Assembly (NCBI RefSeq): GCF_019703515.2
Contig: NC_059358.1
Coordinates: forward strand, 48,192,594 to 48,256,593
Source of the DNA: Myxocyprinus asiaticus
Lineage: Eukaryota; Chordata; Actinopteri; Cypriniformes; Catostomidae
Length of the DNA: 64,000 nt
Direction: 5' to 3'
The translations under genes were made by a program, and so were the position numbers. Every line of letters begins with the position of its first letter. Position 1 is the stretch's first letter. Shown here in pieces: positions 53,013 to 64,000 of this stretch. The notes below the pieces were generated by a model, which had not been told where the DNA came from, searched no databases, and was given only the letters and a program-made list of their open reading frames with translations.

Positions 53013-54025
53013 GTCAAGTAATTTTTATTTGTATTGCGCATTTCACAACACACATCGTTTCAAAGCAGCTTTACAGAAAATCATGCATTAACAAAAAATG
53101 AAACTGTAGTATCTATAAAGTCTTAAGAGTGATCATTGTGTAGTTTGATTAAATATGATTTAAATTGTGTATAAAAATTAAATAATTATATAATAATTGT
53201 ATTTAGAACCCCTGTGAGCAAGTTGAAGGCGACTGTGGCAAGGAAAACAAAACTCCATAAGATGTTGGTTAATGAAGAAAAATAACCTTGGGAGAAACCA
53301 GGCTCACTGTGGGGGCAAGTTCCCCTCTGGCTAACATCATGAATATAATGCCAATATTAGTTATTTATGTGCAGTGCAAGTCATGGTTTAAGATTAGTAA
53401 ACTAAGTAAGTGTTAAGGTCCAGTGTTTAAAAAAAAGATTTTTTATGAACTGTAAGATTAATGACTAATGTCTTTTAAGTAAATCCTGGATTAACTGCAG
53501 AAGTTCACATAGATGCATTGTCCTTTGTTAGTTGGCTGATGAAGGCTTTTGTTGGCAATTAAATGATAGTCTATGTATTCCATTTCAAGAGTGTAGTCCA
53601 TCAATAGACAAAGGTGATGCAGGCAGAGATCAATGAGGTGCATCGCAGTTCAACCGGCAGGTCATTTTGGTGAGGTTCGGTGGGGTCCATCCTAAATCCA
53701 AGGATCAGGCAGTGGCATATGAAGTGTCTTACAGTTGGAGTTGGCATCAGTTCATCCTCTAAAGTCGATCATAAAAGACTGAAGTGATGTCTGGCAAGAA
53801 CCAACTGTAGTTTGTCATCATCACTCAGTGACACATAGCAGTGGAGTCCGACGCCAAGCAGGAACGGAGCTGGATCTGTCCGGCTCTGGAATATGGATAT
53901 GAATCCCGAGGTTGAGACAGGGAAACAAATAGAATAATATTAGCATAGATGCCATACAGTTTATTGCAGAGTTAAAGATTATGAGAAATGTTTCTGAGAA
54001 ATGTTTCTGGTTCTGGCAGACCTAA

Positions 54026-54520
54026 CTAAAACAGCCTAATTGTAAGTTGATGGTTAAATTGGGTGAATGCCTGGCTAAATAGATGAGTCTTTAGTCTAGA
54101 CTTAAACTGAGTGAGTGTGTCTGTGTCCCAAACAGTGTTAAGGAGACTATTCCATAGTTTAGGAGACAAATAGGAAAAGGATCTATCTCCTTTTGTGGAT
54201 TTTGATATTCTAGGAATTATTAACAAGCCAGAATTTTGTGATCGTAATGAAAGTGATGGAATATAGTATGTCAGAAGGTCACTTAAGTTCTGTGGAGCTA
54301 GACCATTCAAAACTTTGTATGTAGTTAACAGAATTTTAAAATTAAAACTAAATTTAACAGGTAGCCAATGTAACGATGATAAAATGGGGCTAATATGATC
54401 ATATTTCTTGGTTCTAGTCAGCACTCTGGCAGCTGCATTTTGAACCAGTTGAAGTTTATTTATTGAACTTGCTGGACATCCTCCCAGTAATGCGTTACAA
54501 TAATCTAGTCTTGAGGTCAT
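54026..54520 (-). pseudogene. L2-like LINE ORF2 C-terminus
   Basis: A 164-codon open stretch. LVQNAAARVLTRTKKYDHIS, LHWLPVKFSFNFKILLTTYK and LSPKLWNSLLNTVWDTDTLT form the very common CR1/L2 tail after the RT. Confidence 0.88.
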
Positions 54521-54832
54521 GAATGCATGAATTCATTTTTCAGCATCAGCAACAGAGAGCATGTGTCGTAACTTAGCAATATTTCTGAGGTGGAAGAATG
54601 CTGTTCTGCAAACATTGGAAATTCAATTTTCAAAGGACAGTTTGGTATCAAATATAACATCCAAGTTCTTCGCTGTAGAAGACGACATAACAGTACATCC
54701 ATAGAGAGTAAAATTATATTTTAGCGGCTTATTTTTAGAGGTTTTTGGTCCAATAATTAGTACCTCTGTTTTGTCGGAATTGAGTTAAAGGAAATGTCTG
54801 GCCATCCAATCTTTGATTTCACTGATACACTG

Positions 54833-55014
54833 CTAATTTGGAGAATTGTGAAATTTCGTTGTGTTTAGATTAAATATACTGTAAAGTTGGGTATCGTCGG
54901 CATAATAGTGGAAACTTATTCCATGATTCCTGATAATATCTCCCAGGGGAAGCATGTATAAGGAGAAAAGCAGAGGCCTTAAAATTGATCCCTGTGGCAC
55001 TCCATACTTTTTTT
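54833..55014 (-). pseudogene. L2-like LINE RT palm fragment
   Basis: [20 protein letters not shown] and YYADDTQLY retain the catalytic YADD. The open frame continues into L1-C poly-T, which is not part of the protein. Confidence 0.8.
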
Positions 55015-55104
55015 TTTTATTTAAATTTTTTTTACAATGAAATGTAAACATATATATATAATCAACATTTAAACCCCACAACACCCCCCCCCCCATACTC
55101 TGAA

Positions 55105-55847
55105 TTAACAGGGAGTAGTACACTGATGCCTCATGACCAAAGCCGCAATCACCTCTCCCATAGCACCTGCCTCCTTAGGGGAATGTGTGCTACTCCCAAA
55201 AATAGTGCAAAGCAGGTGGCACAGTTGTAAATACCTATAAAACTGAGGTCTGGGGATCTCAAAATGTTGGACCAAGTTTTCAAACGATCTCAATACACCA
55301 CTTTCATATAGGTCACCGAGTGTAGCAACCCCCCTCACAATCCACTCCGGCCAGCAGAAGGGAGACTTTCCAATACACAGTCTTGGGTTCTGCCATATGC
55401 TCAAGGCAGCATTTAAATAAGTGTCCAATTTAAACAATCTGGACACTTTAGTCCACACCGAGTGTAAATGCGAAATAACAGGGTGTAACTTAACTTTTCC
55501 GATTAGTTTGATAGAGATGCTTTGTAATGGCAAAATAGGGGTAAGAACTGCCTGTTCAATAACAAACCAGGGAGGGGGCTCTCTCAGGTGGAAGTGACCA
55601 ATGAGCCAAATACCATGAACGCATAGTAATAAAACAAAATCTTGGGTAGGCCTAGCCCTCCTTTGTCTATCGGCCTATGTAACTTATTAAAATGCAATCT
55701 GGGACGTTTACCATTCCAAATGAAGGACTTCGCTATGTTATCAAATTCCTTGAAATAAGAGAGGGGGACATCTACAGGGAGAGATTGTAGCAGGTAGTTA
55801 AATTTTGGAATACAATTCATCTTAATAACATTAACCTTCCCAATCAT
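55105..55847 (-). pseudogene. L1-C ORF2 C-terminal region
   Basis: MIGKVNVIKMNCIPKFNYLL, FIWNGKRPRLHFNKLHRPID (55847-55584) and PLQSISIKLIGKVKLHPVIS to [17 protein letters not shown] (55533-55105), in two frames. Matches the L1-B C-terminal half. Confidence 0.85.
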
Positions 55848-55924
55848 CGATAAATGTAATGAAGCCCACCTGCTGACATCGCTCGAAATTTTTTTTTAAA
55901 GGGTCAAAATGAACACTAACTAAA

Positions 55925-57175
55925 TCAGACAAATTTGCTGGGAATAAAAATCCCCAAATACTTAATGCCCTGTTTGGGCCACTGGAAGGCACCTGGCTGA
56001 AAAGCTGTTACTGGGCAGTATGCTGTCAAAGCCAAAGCTTCGGATTTAGCCCAATTGATTTTGTATCCTGAGAACTTGGAAAAGGAATTAATAATTCTGT
56101 GGAGGCAAGTCAAAGATCTAGTAGGTTCAGAGACAAATAATAAAATATCATCTGCGTAAAGCAGAAGCTTATGTGGCACACCTCCTGCCACCACCACTGG
56201 AAAATCATCCTCCTTTCTTATCGCAGCTGCTAATGGTTCCAGGGCAAGACAGAACAATAATGGGGAAAGAGGGCAACCCTGACGAGTGCCCCTATTCAAA
56301 GTAAAATAATCTGAGATTAATCCATTTGTTTGTACCGCTGCTACACGGTGTCTATAAAGTAACTTAATCCAACCAATAAATGTATTCCCGGACCCATACA
56401 TTTCCAAAATCTTAAAAAGATAATCCCATTCTACCAAATCAAATGCCTTTTTGGCATCAAGTGAGATGGCAGTGATTGGAGAATGATCATTCGCTACTGA
56501 CCACATGATATTGATGAGATGCCTGATGTTATCAGAAGAGCTGTGGCCTCGAATAAACCCCACCTGATCTATATGTATAAGTGATGTCATAACTTTACTT
56601 AATGGATTAGCCAGAATTTTGGACACAATTTTTACATCTAACTGGATCAGGGAAATTGGACGGTAACTTTTACACTCGCTTGGATCTTTGTCCTTTTTTA
56701 GAATCAGACTGATTCGGGCTTGTGTCATGGTTGGCGGAAGCTTTCCATTCTTTAATGATTCCGTATAAACTTCTAACAAAAGTGGAGCCAGTTCTGTAGC
56801 ATAAGATTTGAAAAACTCAGAAGAAAAGCCATCAGGCCCCGGAGCCTTTCCTGTAGGCAAGGCTTTAATTACCTCATCAAGCTCCTCCAAGGTTATCTCA
56901 GAATCAAGAGACTTTTTTTGCACAGTCGTCAGTTTAGGGAGATCTAATGGTTCCACAAAGTTCCTAATATCTTCATTAGTGGATGAAGACGTGGAACCAT
57001 AGAGATCAAGATAGAACTCTTTAAAGGCATTATTAATATCAATAGCCGAGGTAAATATTTCACCACAAGCAGATTTCACTGAGGGAATGATAGAAAAAGA
57101 CTCTTTCTGCTTTATATATCTAGCCAAAAGTTTTCCTTGCCCTTTGAATTTGACTGTCTTGCCCTGAATAACCAA
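55925..57175 (-). pseudogene. L1-C ORF2 reverse transcriptase (416-codon open stretch)
   Basis: Includes TGKAPGPDGFSSEFFKSYAT, RISLILKKDKDPSECKSYRP, DAKKAFDLVEWDYLFKILEM, NRGTRQGCPLSPLLFCLALE and LLLYADDILLFVSEPTRSLT. The RT core is uninterrupted and has its catalytic YADD, but the flanking domains are in other frames. Confidence 0.93.
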
Positions 57176-57581
57176 AACTCCACTTTCGTGACAAAATAGT
57201 ATTATATCTATATTTCAATCGGGTCAATTCTCTGAGGCCATCAGATGACATACGGCGCTTCAGCTCTCGGCACTTTTAATATTTCCTTCCAACTCCACAA
57301 GTTCTTGTGCTTTGGATTTTTTAATGAATAAGCCATACTGTATGATCCAACCCCTAAGAACCGCCTTAAGTGCCTCCCAAGCCACGCCCACAGAAAATAC
57401 TGAGGACCAGTTGGTCTCCATTTAAACACTGATTTCAGTCTTTAACATTTGTTGGAAATCAGGATTTTGCAAAAGGGACACATTAAGGCGCCAACTATAT
57501 GATTTCTTTTTCTCTATATATGGCAACACCTTTAAACTCACCAGAGCATGATCTGAGACCAAGATATTTTCAATTGAGCAA

Positions 57582-58271
57582 TCAACAACAGATGAAATGG
57601 GGGATTTGGATATCAAAAAAAAAAAAATCTATTCTAGAATAAATCTTATGGACTGATGAAAAAAATTTATAGTCCCTACCAGATGGGTTCAAAAGTCTCC
57701 AAATATCTGTAAGACCAAGATTTTTACACATCCTGTGAAGCATCAGTGTTGCTCTAGTGGGCTTGCATACTTTTGCTTCACTATGATCAAGGACTGAGTC
57801 CATCAAAAGATTAAAGTCTCCTCCCAATATTATATCATGAGGGGTGCCAGCGGCTTGCAAACATCCCTTCAAGATCTATAAAAAAGCCCTGATCATCAAC
57901 ATTAGGTGCGTAAATATTAGCCAAAATAAGACTTTGCCCCTGAATTTCTGCTAAAACAATAATGACTCTTCCTAATTTATCTTTAATCTGTTTGAGACAT
58001 TTGAATTGTAGATGTTTATTTACCAATATAATGACTCCCTTGCTCTTACTTGAGCCAGCACTAAAAAAAACATGTCCACCCCATATCTTCCCAAATTTTT
58101 CAGCTTCCTGTGGGAAAACTATATCTATATATAACTATATTCTTGAAGAAACACTATATCATATTTCTTACGTTTAAGAAAAGAAATAACCTTCCTTCTT
58201 TTTATAGGATGCCCCAACCCATTTACATTCCATGTGGAGAGAGATAGTACACTCATATTAACAACTGACAT
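57582..58271 (-). pseudogene. L1-C ORF2 endonuclease (frameshifted)
   Basis: STWNVNGLGHPIKRRKVISF, FLQE and LILANIYAPNVDDQGFFIDL (58026-57835) are followed by IILGGDFNLLMDSVLDHSEA and VHKIYSRIDFFFFD (57872-57582). The SDHALVSLKVLP catalytic end is in 57422-57616. At least two shifts. Confidence 0.85.
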
Positions 58272-59381
58272 ATTGATATAATAAAAAAAATAAACTGTGT
58301 GTCAAAAACAAAATTATTCAGACCACATTCCCCATTAGTGAAACAATCAACCCCCGAACATCCCCCCGAACAAAACAAACAGAAAAAAGAAAAACCTGCA
58401 CATTAACCCCGCGCACGAAAGCACCAACCGACGAAAATCCCTCTAAACTCAAAAGGTCCATGAACGCCCACGAGTCTCCACGACAACTTTACCATCGGAT
58501 TGCTCAATTTTGCCTCACAAATTTGTGGGGCAAAATTACGTAACAGAAAATACTTCGTAAAATAAATACAGTCAATAGGAAGAATGAACACAAAGAATGT
58601 GTAGATTCATTCACAGAACTGTCTCAAAGGTGTGATCTTCCACAAAACAAATTCCAGCTGATATAAAACCATTCAGATTCCTCGGACAGACAAACAAATG
58701 TTCAGTGAGCCAGCTGTTATGAGTTCAGCGGATGACGTAATCATTCCAATGTCTCGTAAAAAAAACTCAACAAAACAAACTACAGCCAGCAGGAGGAATA
58801 AGCACGAAGAATGAACAGATTAATCCACAGCTGTTCCAAAGGAGTGTTATTCAATAGATCAAGCTCCAGCCGCTAGGTGGAACCAATACAAAAAGAAACA
58901 AAACCGGCATCCTGGTTCCCTGGATGGTCGAGTCAATTCACTCGGAGGCCGCATAAAAGTATATACCATGACTTACACAATCCGTCAACTTTATAAAAGA
59001 CATTCTTTGTGTGAGCATGTAGATATTTTGTGGTCATCCATAGTGTCCACTCTCAATCTGTCCGGGAACATCAATGCAAAAGTAATCTTTCATCAATGCA
59101 AAAGTTTCTTTAAGGAAAAGTGTTGTTCACAAAACAAGCTCCAGCCGCTCGGCGGAGCCAATGCAAAAAACCTAAAATGTCGCCCAGCTTCCTCAAGAGT
59201 AAGTACAGTGAGTCAGACCCACTCACATGAGAAACATCCAATGGTTTACTCAGACATTGATTCTATAAAAGACATTGCCAGATTTGGACATGTAAATACT
59301 TTGCGACCGACCTTCTTTTCTATTCTCAGTTTGGGCGGTAACATCAAAGCGAACGAGATCTTTTTCTGATATAAGAGTTTC

Positions 59382-60056
59382 TTACATTCCTTGAACCGAT
59401 CGCGTTTCTCTCTTGTCGAACTCGTTCTTCCAAGAAAGCTTCCCTTTGCTCCTCGCCTGGCGCAACACCAGATCTTTATCGGATGATCTCAGAAATCTGG
59501 CCAGAATCGATCGGGGCCTGTCTCCCTCAGCAGATCTGTGAGCTGGGACACTGTGAGCTCGCTCGATTTCCAGCTTGTGGCCTGTTATGTCGAGCAGACT
59601 CGGGAAAAACTCGTCTAGGAATTTCACCATATCTCTGCCCTCCTCATGCTCAGGAATTCCAACAATTCGAACGTTATTTCTGCGGCTTCTGTTTTCAAGA
59701 TCTTCAAGCTTTTCAGGAAGATGTTCCAAATCAACTTAGGTCGCTGGTGGATTAGCGGTTAATTCTCTCTCCGAAGATTCCAAAAAATCGATTCGTTTTT
59801 CAACATCAGTCACTCTTGTACCTAACCCAGAGAATTTTATTTCCATCGCCGTAGCGAGATCCTCCAGATCAGCAAGAATCTTCGCCAACATCACCGACAT
59901 GTTGGACAACTGATGCTGGATTCCTTCTCCCGCCGCGCCATCCAAATCGAGTCCCCGGTCTGTAGGCCTGTCGGGGCTTTCATCCTGAACACGTAAGTGT
60001 CTTTTAATGTCTCCAGAGCCCAAGGATTTTGACTTCTTTGCCATGTTGTGCAACAA
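59382..60056 (-). pseudogene. L1-C ORF1, inner copy
   Basis: MAKKSKSLGSGDIKRHLRVQ starts at about 60044, the coiled coil ends in KRIDFLESSERELTANPPAT, then a short shift leads to KLEDLENRSRRNNVRIVGIP (59729-59382). A piece equivalent to NHNIFLFPDFA is missing near 59430. Confidence 0.85.
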
Positions 60057-60187
60057 AGGGCAAATGTGTAACTGGGTGTATCAAATTTCACCAGATTATA
60101 ACATGAGGATAATCGAAAATTCAGCAAAGTGCACAGAGCTCGACGCTCACACGTCTGCTCCTTGCATGGCGTCACGTAACCCCCCAG

Positions 60188-61012
60188 TTTCTTGCATTCC
60201 TTGAACCGATCGCGTTTCTCTCTTGTCGATCTCGCAAAGTCAGGGAACAAGAAAATATTATGATTCCTCCAAGAAAGCTTCCCTTTGCTCCTCGCCTGGC
60301 GCAACACGAGATCTTTATTGGATGACCTCAGAAATTTGGCCAGAATCGATCGGGGCCTGTCTCCCTCAGCAGATCTGTGAGCTGGGACTCTGTGAGCTCG
60401 CTCGATTTCCAGCTTGTGGCCTGTTATGTCGAGCAGACTCGGGAACAGCTCGTCTAGGAATTTCACCATATCTCTGCCCTCCTCATGCTCAGGAATTCCA
60501 ACAATTCTGACGTTATTCCTGCGGTTTCTATTCTCAAGATCGTCAAGCTTTTCAAAAATACGTTCCAGATCAACTTTGGTCGCGGGCAGATTAGCGGTTA
60601 ATTCCCTCTCCAAAGACTCCAAATAATCGATTCGTTTCTCAGCATCCGACACTCTTGTAACTAACTAATTTTATTTCCATTGCCGTAATCGATTGACGTA
60701 TTACAACGAGATCCTCCAAGTCAGCAAGAACCTTCGTCAACATCACCGACATGTTGGACAACTGACGCTGGATCTCCTCTCCCGCCGCGCCATCCAAATC
60801 GAGTCCCCGGTCTGTCGGGGCTTTCATCCTGAACACGTAAGTGTCTTTTAATGTCTCCAGAGCCCGCTGATTTTGACTTCTTTGCCATGTTTTCCTCAAA
60901 GGGCAAATGTGTAACTGGTGTATCGAATTTCACCAAATTCTAACATGAGAATAATAAAAAATTAGCAAAGTGTGCAGAGCTCGTCGTTCACACATCTGCT
61001 TCTTGCATGGCG
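60188..61012 (-). repeat. Second copy of L1 5' UTR plus ORF1 upstream of L1-C
   Basis: A separate 5' UTR (TCACGTGACGCCATGCAAG at about 61012), MAKKSKSAGSGDIKRHLRVQ, the coiled coil and an ORF1 core open from 60652 (KRIDYLESLERELTANLPAT ... SRRNNVRIVGIPEHEEGRDM-like) through STREKRDRFKECKKL. At 60188 it stops and the next L1 5' UTR starts with GGGGGGTTACGTGACGCC. Same orientation as L1-C. Confidence 0.82.
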
Positions 61013-61450
61013 TCACGTGACACATCCTACTACTTCTGCCATTACATTCCCTTGCACTATCTGTATATAACAGATTTGTAGTTGTACATACGTGTATATG
61101 TAAGCGCAGCATAGTTCTAGCGGGAAGACTAGCAGCTGTACATCATCCCACCATTAGCTAGGTAACTCCTAGCCAATCACATGTAAGCCATTGCTTTATA
61201 AGTCTGCTCACAATCTATCACATTGCTGTTTCAGTGTGCTAACACGGCAACCTCCACCACCCCACCACCACAGGTTGAGTCCCATCCTGCATGGGGGTAG
61301 GCTCCTCGCCCCTACCTCCTATCTCCGGCAGGATCTGATGGTTCCGAGTACAACAACTTCGGACCGCCAGACGGGGCTTACACCAAAAAGAGACATTACA
61401 TTCCTATTTTATATTCACCAAATAAATGTAATCTAAATCTTCCTGATAGA
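61013..61450. other. Possible solo LTR or promoter-like segment
   Basis: Contains TTTATAAGTCTGCTCAC (TATA-like, about 61194) and, about 225 bp later, CCAAATAAATGTAATC (AATAAA near 61419-61425) after a GC-rich stretch. This spacing resembles U3-R-U5 of an LTR, but TG...CA ends and a target duplication were not found. Confidence 0.3.
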
Positions 61451-61454
61451 AATA

Positions 61455-61968
61455 TACAGTACTGTGCAAAAGTCTTAGGCACATAAGATGTTTCACAAAA
61501 GCATTTGTCTTAAGATGTTATTTATATCTTCAGCTTTAGTGTGTCAATAGGAAATATAAATGTTAGACTCCCAAACATTACTTTTGCAAATAGAAAAGAT
61601 TATAACAGAAGAACAGGGAGCCCTGCAAGAGATGGCATTGCCCCCACAGAGCCCCCCACTGAACATCGTGTCAGTCTGAGATTACATAAAGAGACAAAAG
61701 CAATTGTGACAGCCTAAATAGCTAATTCTCCAAGAAGCTTGGAACATCCTATCTGCCAACAACCAAGACTGTGTCCAGATGTACCTAGGAGAATTGGGGA
61801 TGTTTTAAAGGCAAATGTGGCCACACCAAATATTGATTTAGCTTTTTTATGTTTACTGGACTTTGTATGACATTAAGTGATAAATGAAAACTATTTATGT
61901 CATTATTTTTGAAGACATCCTCACTATGCAACATTTTTCACAAGTGCCTAAAACTTTTGCACAGTAGT
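61455..61968. mobile_element. Tc1-type non-autonomous element
   Basis: The left end ACAGTACTGTGCAAAAGTCT, then TAGGCACATAAGATG, and the right end CTAAAACTTTTGCACAGT are inverted terminal repeats of a known fish Tc1/mariner type, with a TA at the left. The interior (CAAACATTACTTTTGCAAAT, CAAGAAGCTTGGAACATCC) looks like a heavily decayed transposase gene, not open in any frame. Confidence 0.75.
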
Positions 61969-62063
61969 ACTGTGCAAAAGTTTTAGGCACTTGTGAAAAA
62001 TGTTGCATAGTGAGGATGTCTTCAAAAATAATGACATAAATAGTTTTCATTTATCACTTAATG
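61871..62063. repeat. Perfect 95-bp inverted repeat with 3-bp spacer
   Basis: Left arm 61871-61965 and right arm 61969-62063 are exact reverse complements, separated by AGT. Both arms are Tc1-type terminal sequence, in head-to-head arrangement. Compared base by base by eye with no mismatch. Confidence 0.93.
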
Positions 62064-62221
62064 CCTAAAATCAAGAGAAGGTCCTTTCCTTTCAGATCTT
62101 CAGTGGAACGCATCCAGGAGAGCTATTTATATGGGATGAAATCAGTCTCAAAATTGTTTTAAAGGCAGAACACTGTTCAGCATAACAGCATTGGTGTTGA
62201 TCACACCATAGGTGAAAAACA

Positions 62222-63084
62222 TTGGGCCTCATTCTTGAGACTTTTGTAAATATATGAGTAAATTCAGAGTAATTTGTACTCTGTAATCAGAGAAATGAAT
62301 AGAATACCTGATGAAGGTCTTTGACTGATATGCTATAAGATAATAAAAGATTTGTTAGCCAAAACAGTGTGCTGTTTTTTTTCTGCTATATTGTGTACAC
62401 ACCTGCCCATGATATGTTTATTTATAGGTTAAACAGCATTAACATAGTCCATGCGTTTATAACTGAATGTGATTTATCTATAGCTATCCTGAATTATGAA
62501 ACCTAAATTATAGAGCTCATATCAAATGAAGAAACTGTCAAACCAGTCACTTTAGAGGGCATTCATTTTTTTTGTTGTTGTTGTTGTTGTTGTTGTTGAG
62601 AAAATCAAACACAAACTGCATTTTTCCTTTTCACCACTTGCCAAGCACTTCAGCTGGAAAAACTTTATCAAATTAACGAAGTAGAGTTCAGAATAAACTT
62701 TGAAGAAATAAATGCAAGCATCAACAAAACGATTTTAATTATGGTTTAAAAAGAGAACAACAAAATGCTTTTATTTTTTATATATATATATATTTTTTTT
62801 TTTTACTTTTAAGATACATAATTTCATTATTAGTTAATTTTTTCATTATTTAATTTAACTTCTGTCAACATGCAGTCATGGCAGTTTGTCAGAAAGCACA
62901 AAATGTTTTGGATACCTTATGCGTTTAACGCGTGGTCGGGAGCAGGTGTAAATTTTGTTTGTACCAGCTCACATTTTGAAAATATGAAAACTTTCATGAA
63001 TCCAAAAATGTACTTATTAGAAAGGCTTTACAAACAATTTACACAAAAATTTGTTCTGCACTTGTTTCACGAATGAGGCCCATT
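62222..63084. mobile_element. Foldback DNA element (about 860 bp)
   Basis: TTGGGCCTCATTCTTGAGAC at the left and GTTTCACGAATGAGGCCCAT at the right are inverted. The inner sides share ACTTTTGTAAATATATGAGT / AAATTTGTTCTGCAC-type sequence loosely. Contains (TTG)n at 62573-62598 and an AT/T tract at 62773-62805. No transposase. Confidence 0.55.
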
Positions 63085-64000
63085 GTGATTGAACTCTGTG
63101 CTAAATTTAAAAGATGTGTTGAACGTACAGATGAAGAAATTTGCTTTAGTCTGTTATCAAAGCATTTATACTGCTGCAGAGTGAAATAAACACAAAATAC
63201 ATGATTCCCACAATATATTTAAACACAGTACAATGATTAAAAAAAACACATTGTAAAAAATGCAATATATAAACAAATTTGTTTAACAGCTGTTTAAACT
63301 GATTTTTTTCCTCCTCCAACATACAAATGTTTATACATAGAAACAAAGAATACAAATAGTATAGCATTAAAGAAAGCCTTTTTTAGAGTGGTTTTCAAGT
63401 GAACAGTAAAGAATGTGTTCATTTTTCCACTTCATTCTATTTTCAACATCAATATGTGTTTTTTAACAGTTCTCCTATAATTGTTGGAGATAACTTGTGT
63501 TGGTTTGATTCCTTTCAGTGGAACTGCATTCCAAGACCTTTTCAAGTCGCCCCCAAATTACAATTTAATGTGCTAAATTTCATAATCTTTACCACAATAT
63601 CAAACATTATCTATTTCAGCAGAAGAACAGTATGTAGTATACATCCCCCAGCATTATGACAGCTCATTTTGGACAATAAACAATAAATACAGCTACATTG
63701 ACAGTCTACAGATGAGATTCAAAAACACACTTCTACAGAAGTCAGAATGAGCACAGAATATCATCTAATTTGTACTTCATTTCTACCTTCTTCTATTCAG
63801 TCCTTTTATCAAAGATGAAATACACCATAAGCTGTTTAATTAAATAAAACAGACAGCACATTTGTAAAAATTCTCAAAAACTACATTCATATAAAATGTA
63901 ATAAGATTATTCTACAGAATAAGTGATAAGTGGTTTGATGAGGTGAGTTTGTCTGGTTTTGGTGAAGCTCTTCAGGTCGAGTTGCTGTTAACTGTGAGCT
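63085..64000 (-). other. AT-rich end of window, possible 3' UTR
   Basis: No domain recognised. On the minus strand the last bases read GAGCTCACAGTTAACAGCAA then CTCGACCTGA, which could be a C-terminus (LTVNSNST then stop) of a minus-strand gene lying mostly beyond 64000, with its 3' UTR here. This is weak without the rest of the gene. Confidence 0.2.

Larger units (their letters stand above)
53013..55014 (-). mobile_element. L2-like (CR1-group) LINE, 5'-truncated
   Basis: Reading on the minus strand: the RT motif [20 protein letters not shown] and [14 protein letters not shown] (55020-54835), a frameshifted middle, then the C-terminus MTSRLDYCNALLGGCPASSI ... LFSQAF (54520-54026), and about 1 kb of 3' UTR ending in GTCAAGTAATTTTTATTTGT at 53013. 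L1-C joins it at Tyr-Gly-Val of the RT. The endonuclease is missing. Confidence 0.85.
55015..60187 (-). mobile_element. L1-C: L1-clade LINE, full set of domains
   Basis: Minus-strand element of the same family as L1-B and L1-D: A-rich tail at 55010-55035, ORF2 C-terminus 55105-55847, RT 55925-57175, endonuclease 57582-58271, inter-ORF 58272-59380, ORF1 59382-60056 and 5' UTR to 60187. A run of 13 C lies at 55083-55095. No target duplication was found at either possible 5' end. Confidence 0.9.

Overview
The window is vertebrate nuclear DNA, almost certainly from a teleost and probably a cyprinid. Two intron-containing host genes have vertebrate structure with GT-AG junctions, and the rest is typical fish repeat content: Tc1/mariner, hAT elements, tRNA-derived SINEs, L1-, L2- and RNase H-bearing I-type LINEs, DIRS elements and a Ty3/gypsy element.

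Region 1 (1-19.7 kb) holds two host genes tail to tail. pmvk (phosphomevalonate kinase, + strand) can be assembled from five exons between 152 and 3992 and encodes 197 aa. A short-isoform tropomyosin (- strand) can be assembled from eight exons between 19605 and 7802 and encodes 249 aa. Their introns and the gap between them carry long-TIR foldback elements, a hAT element with an 8-bp duplication, a tRNA-derived SINE, Tc1-type fragments and microsatellites.

Region 2 (20.2-37.2 kb) begins with a Tc1 transposon whose 339-aa transposase frame is open but whose right terminal repeat is cut. It then has an old minus-strand L1 (L1-A, about 21.7-37.2 kb) used as a landing pad: a younger plus-strand L1 (L1-B, 22707-28544, 13-bp target duplication), an I-type LINE with RNase H, and a DIRS retrotransposon (DIRS-1, about 30.5-36.0 kb, itself carrying a SINE).

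Region 3 (37.2-46.2 kb) is a second nest. An internally deleted L1 (L1-D, 38163-46157, 12-bp imperfect duplication) contains a hAT element (39194-45093), which contains another hAT (39466-40490) and an internally deleted DIRS copy (DIRS-2, about 40865-44957). DIRS-2 still shows inverted terminal repeats and an internal complementary region.

Region 4 (46.4-61.0 kb) has a decayed Ty3/gypsy element with integrase upstream of RT-RNase H (Gmr1-like order) and one LTR, a 954-bp hAT element with a perfect 8-bp duplication, one foldback element nested in another, an L2-like LINE and a minus-strand L1 (L1-C) with a second copy of its 5' region. Region 5 (61.0-64 kb) has Tc1-type ends that form a perfect 95-bp inverted repeat, another foldback element, and AT-rich sequence that may be the 3' UTR of a gene beyond the window edge.

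No new cellular system was found. The most notable items are the two stacks of nested insertions, the DIRS ITR/ICR structure, loss of catalytic residues in several elements, the integrase-first gypsy order, the perfect palindrome and the divergent tropomyosin.
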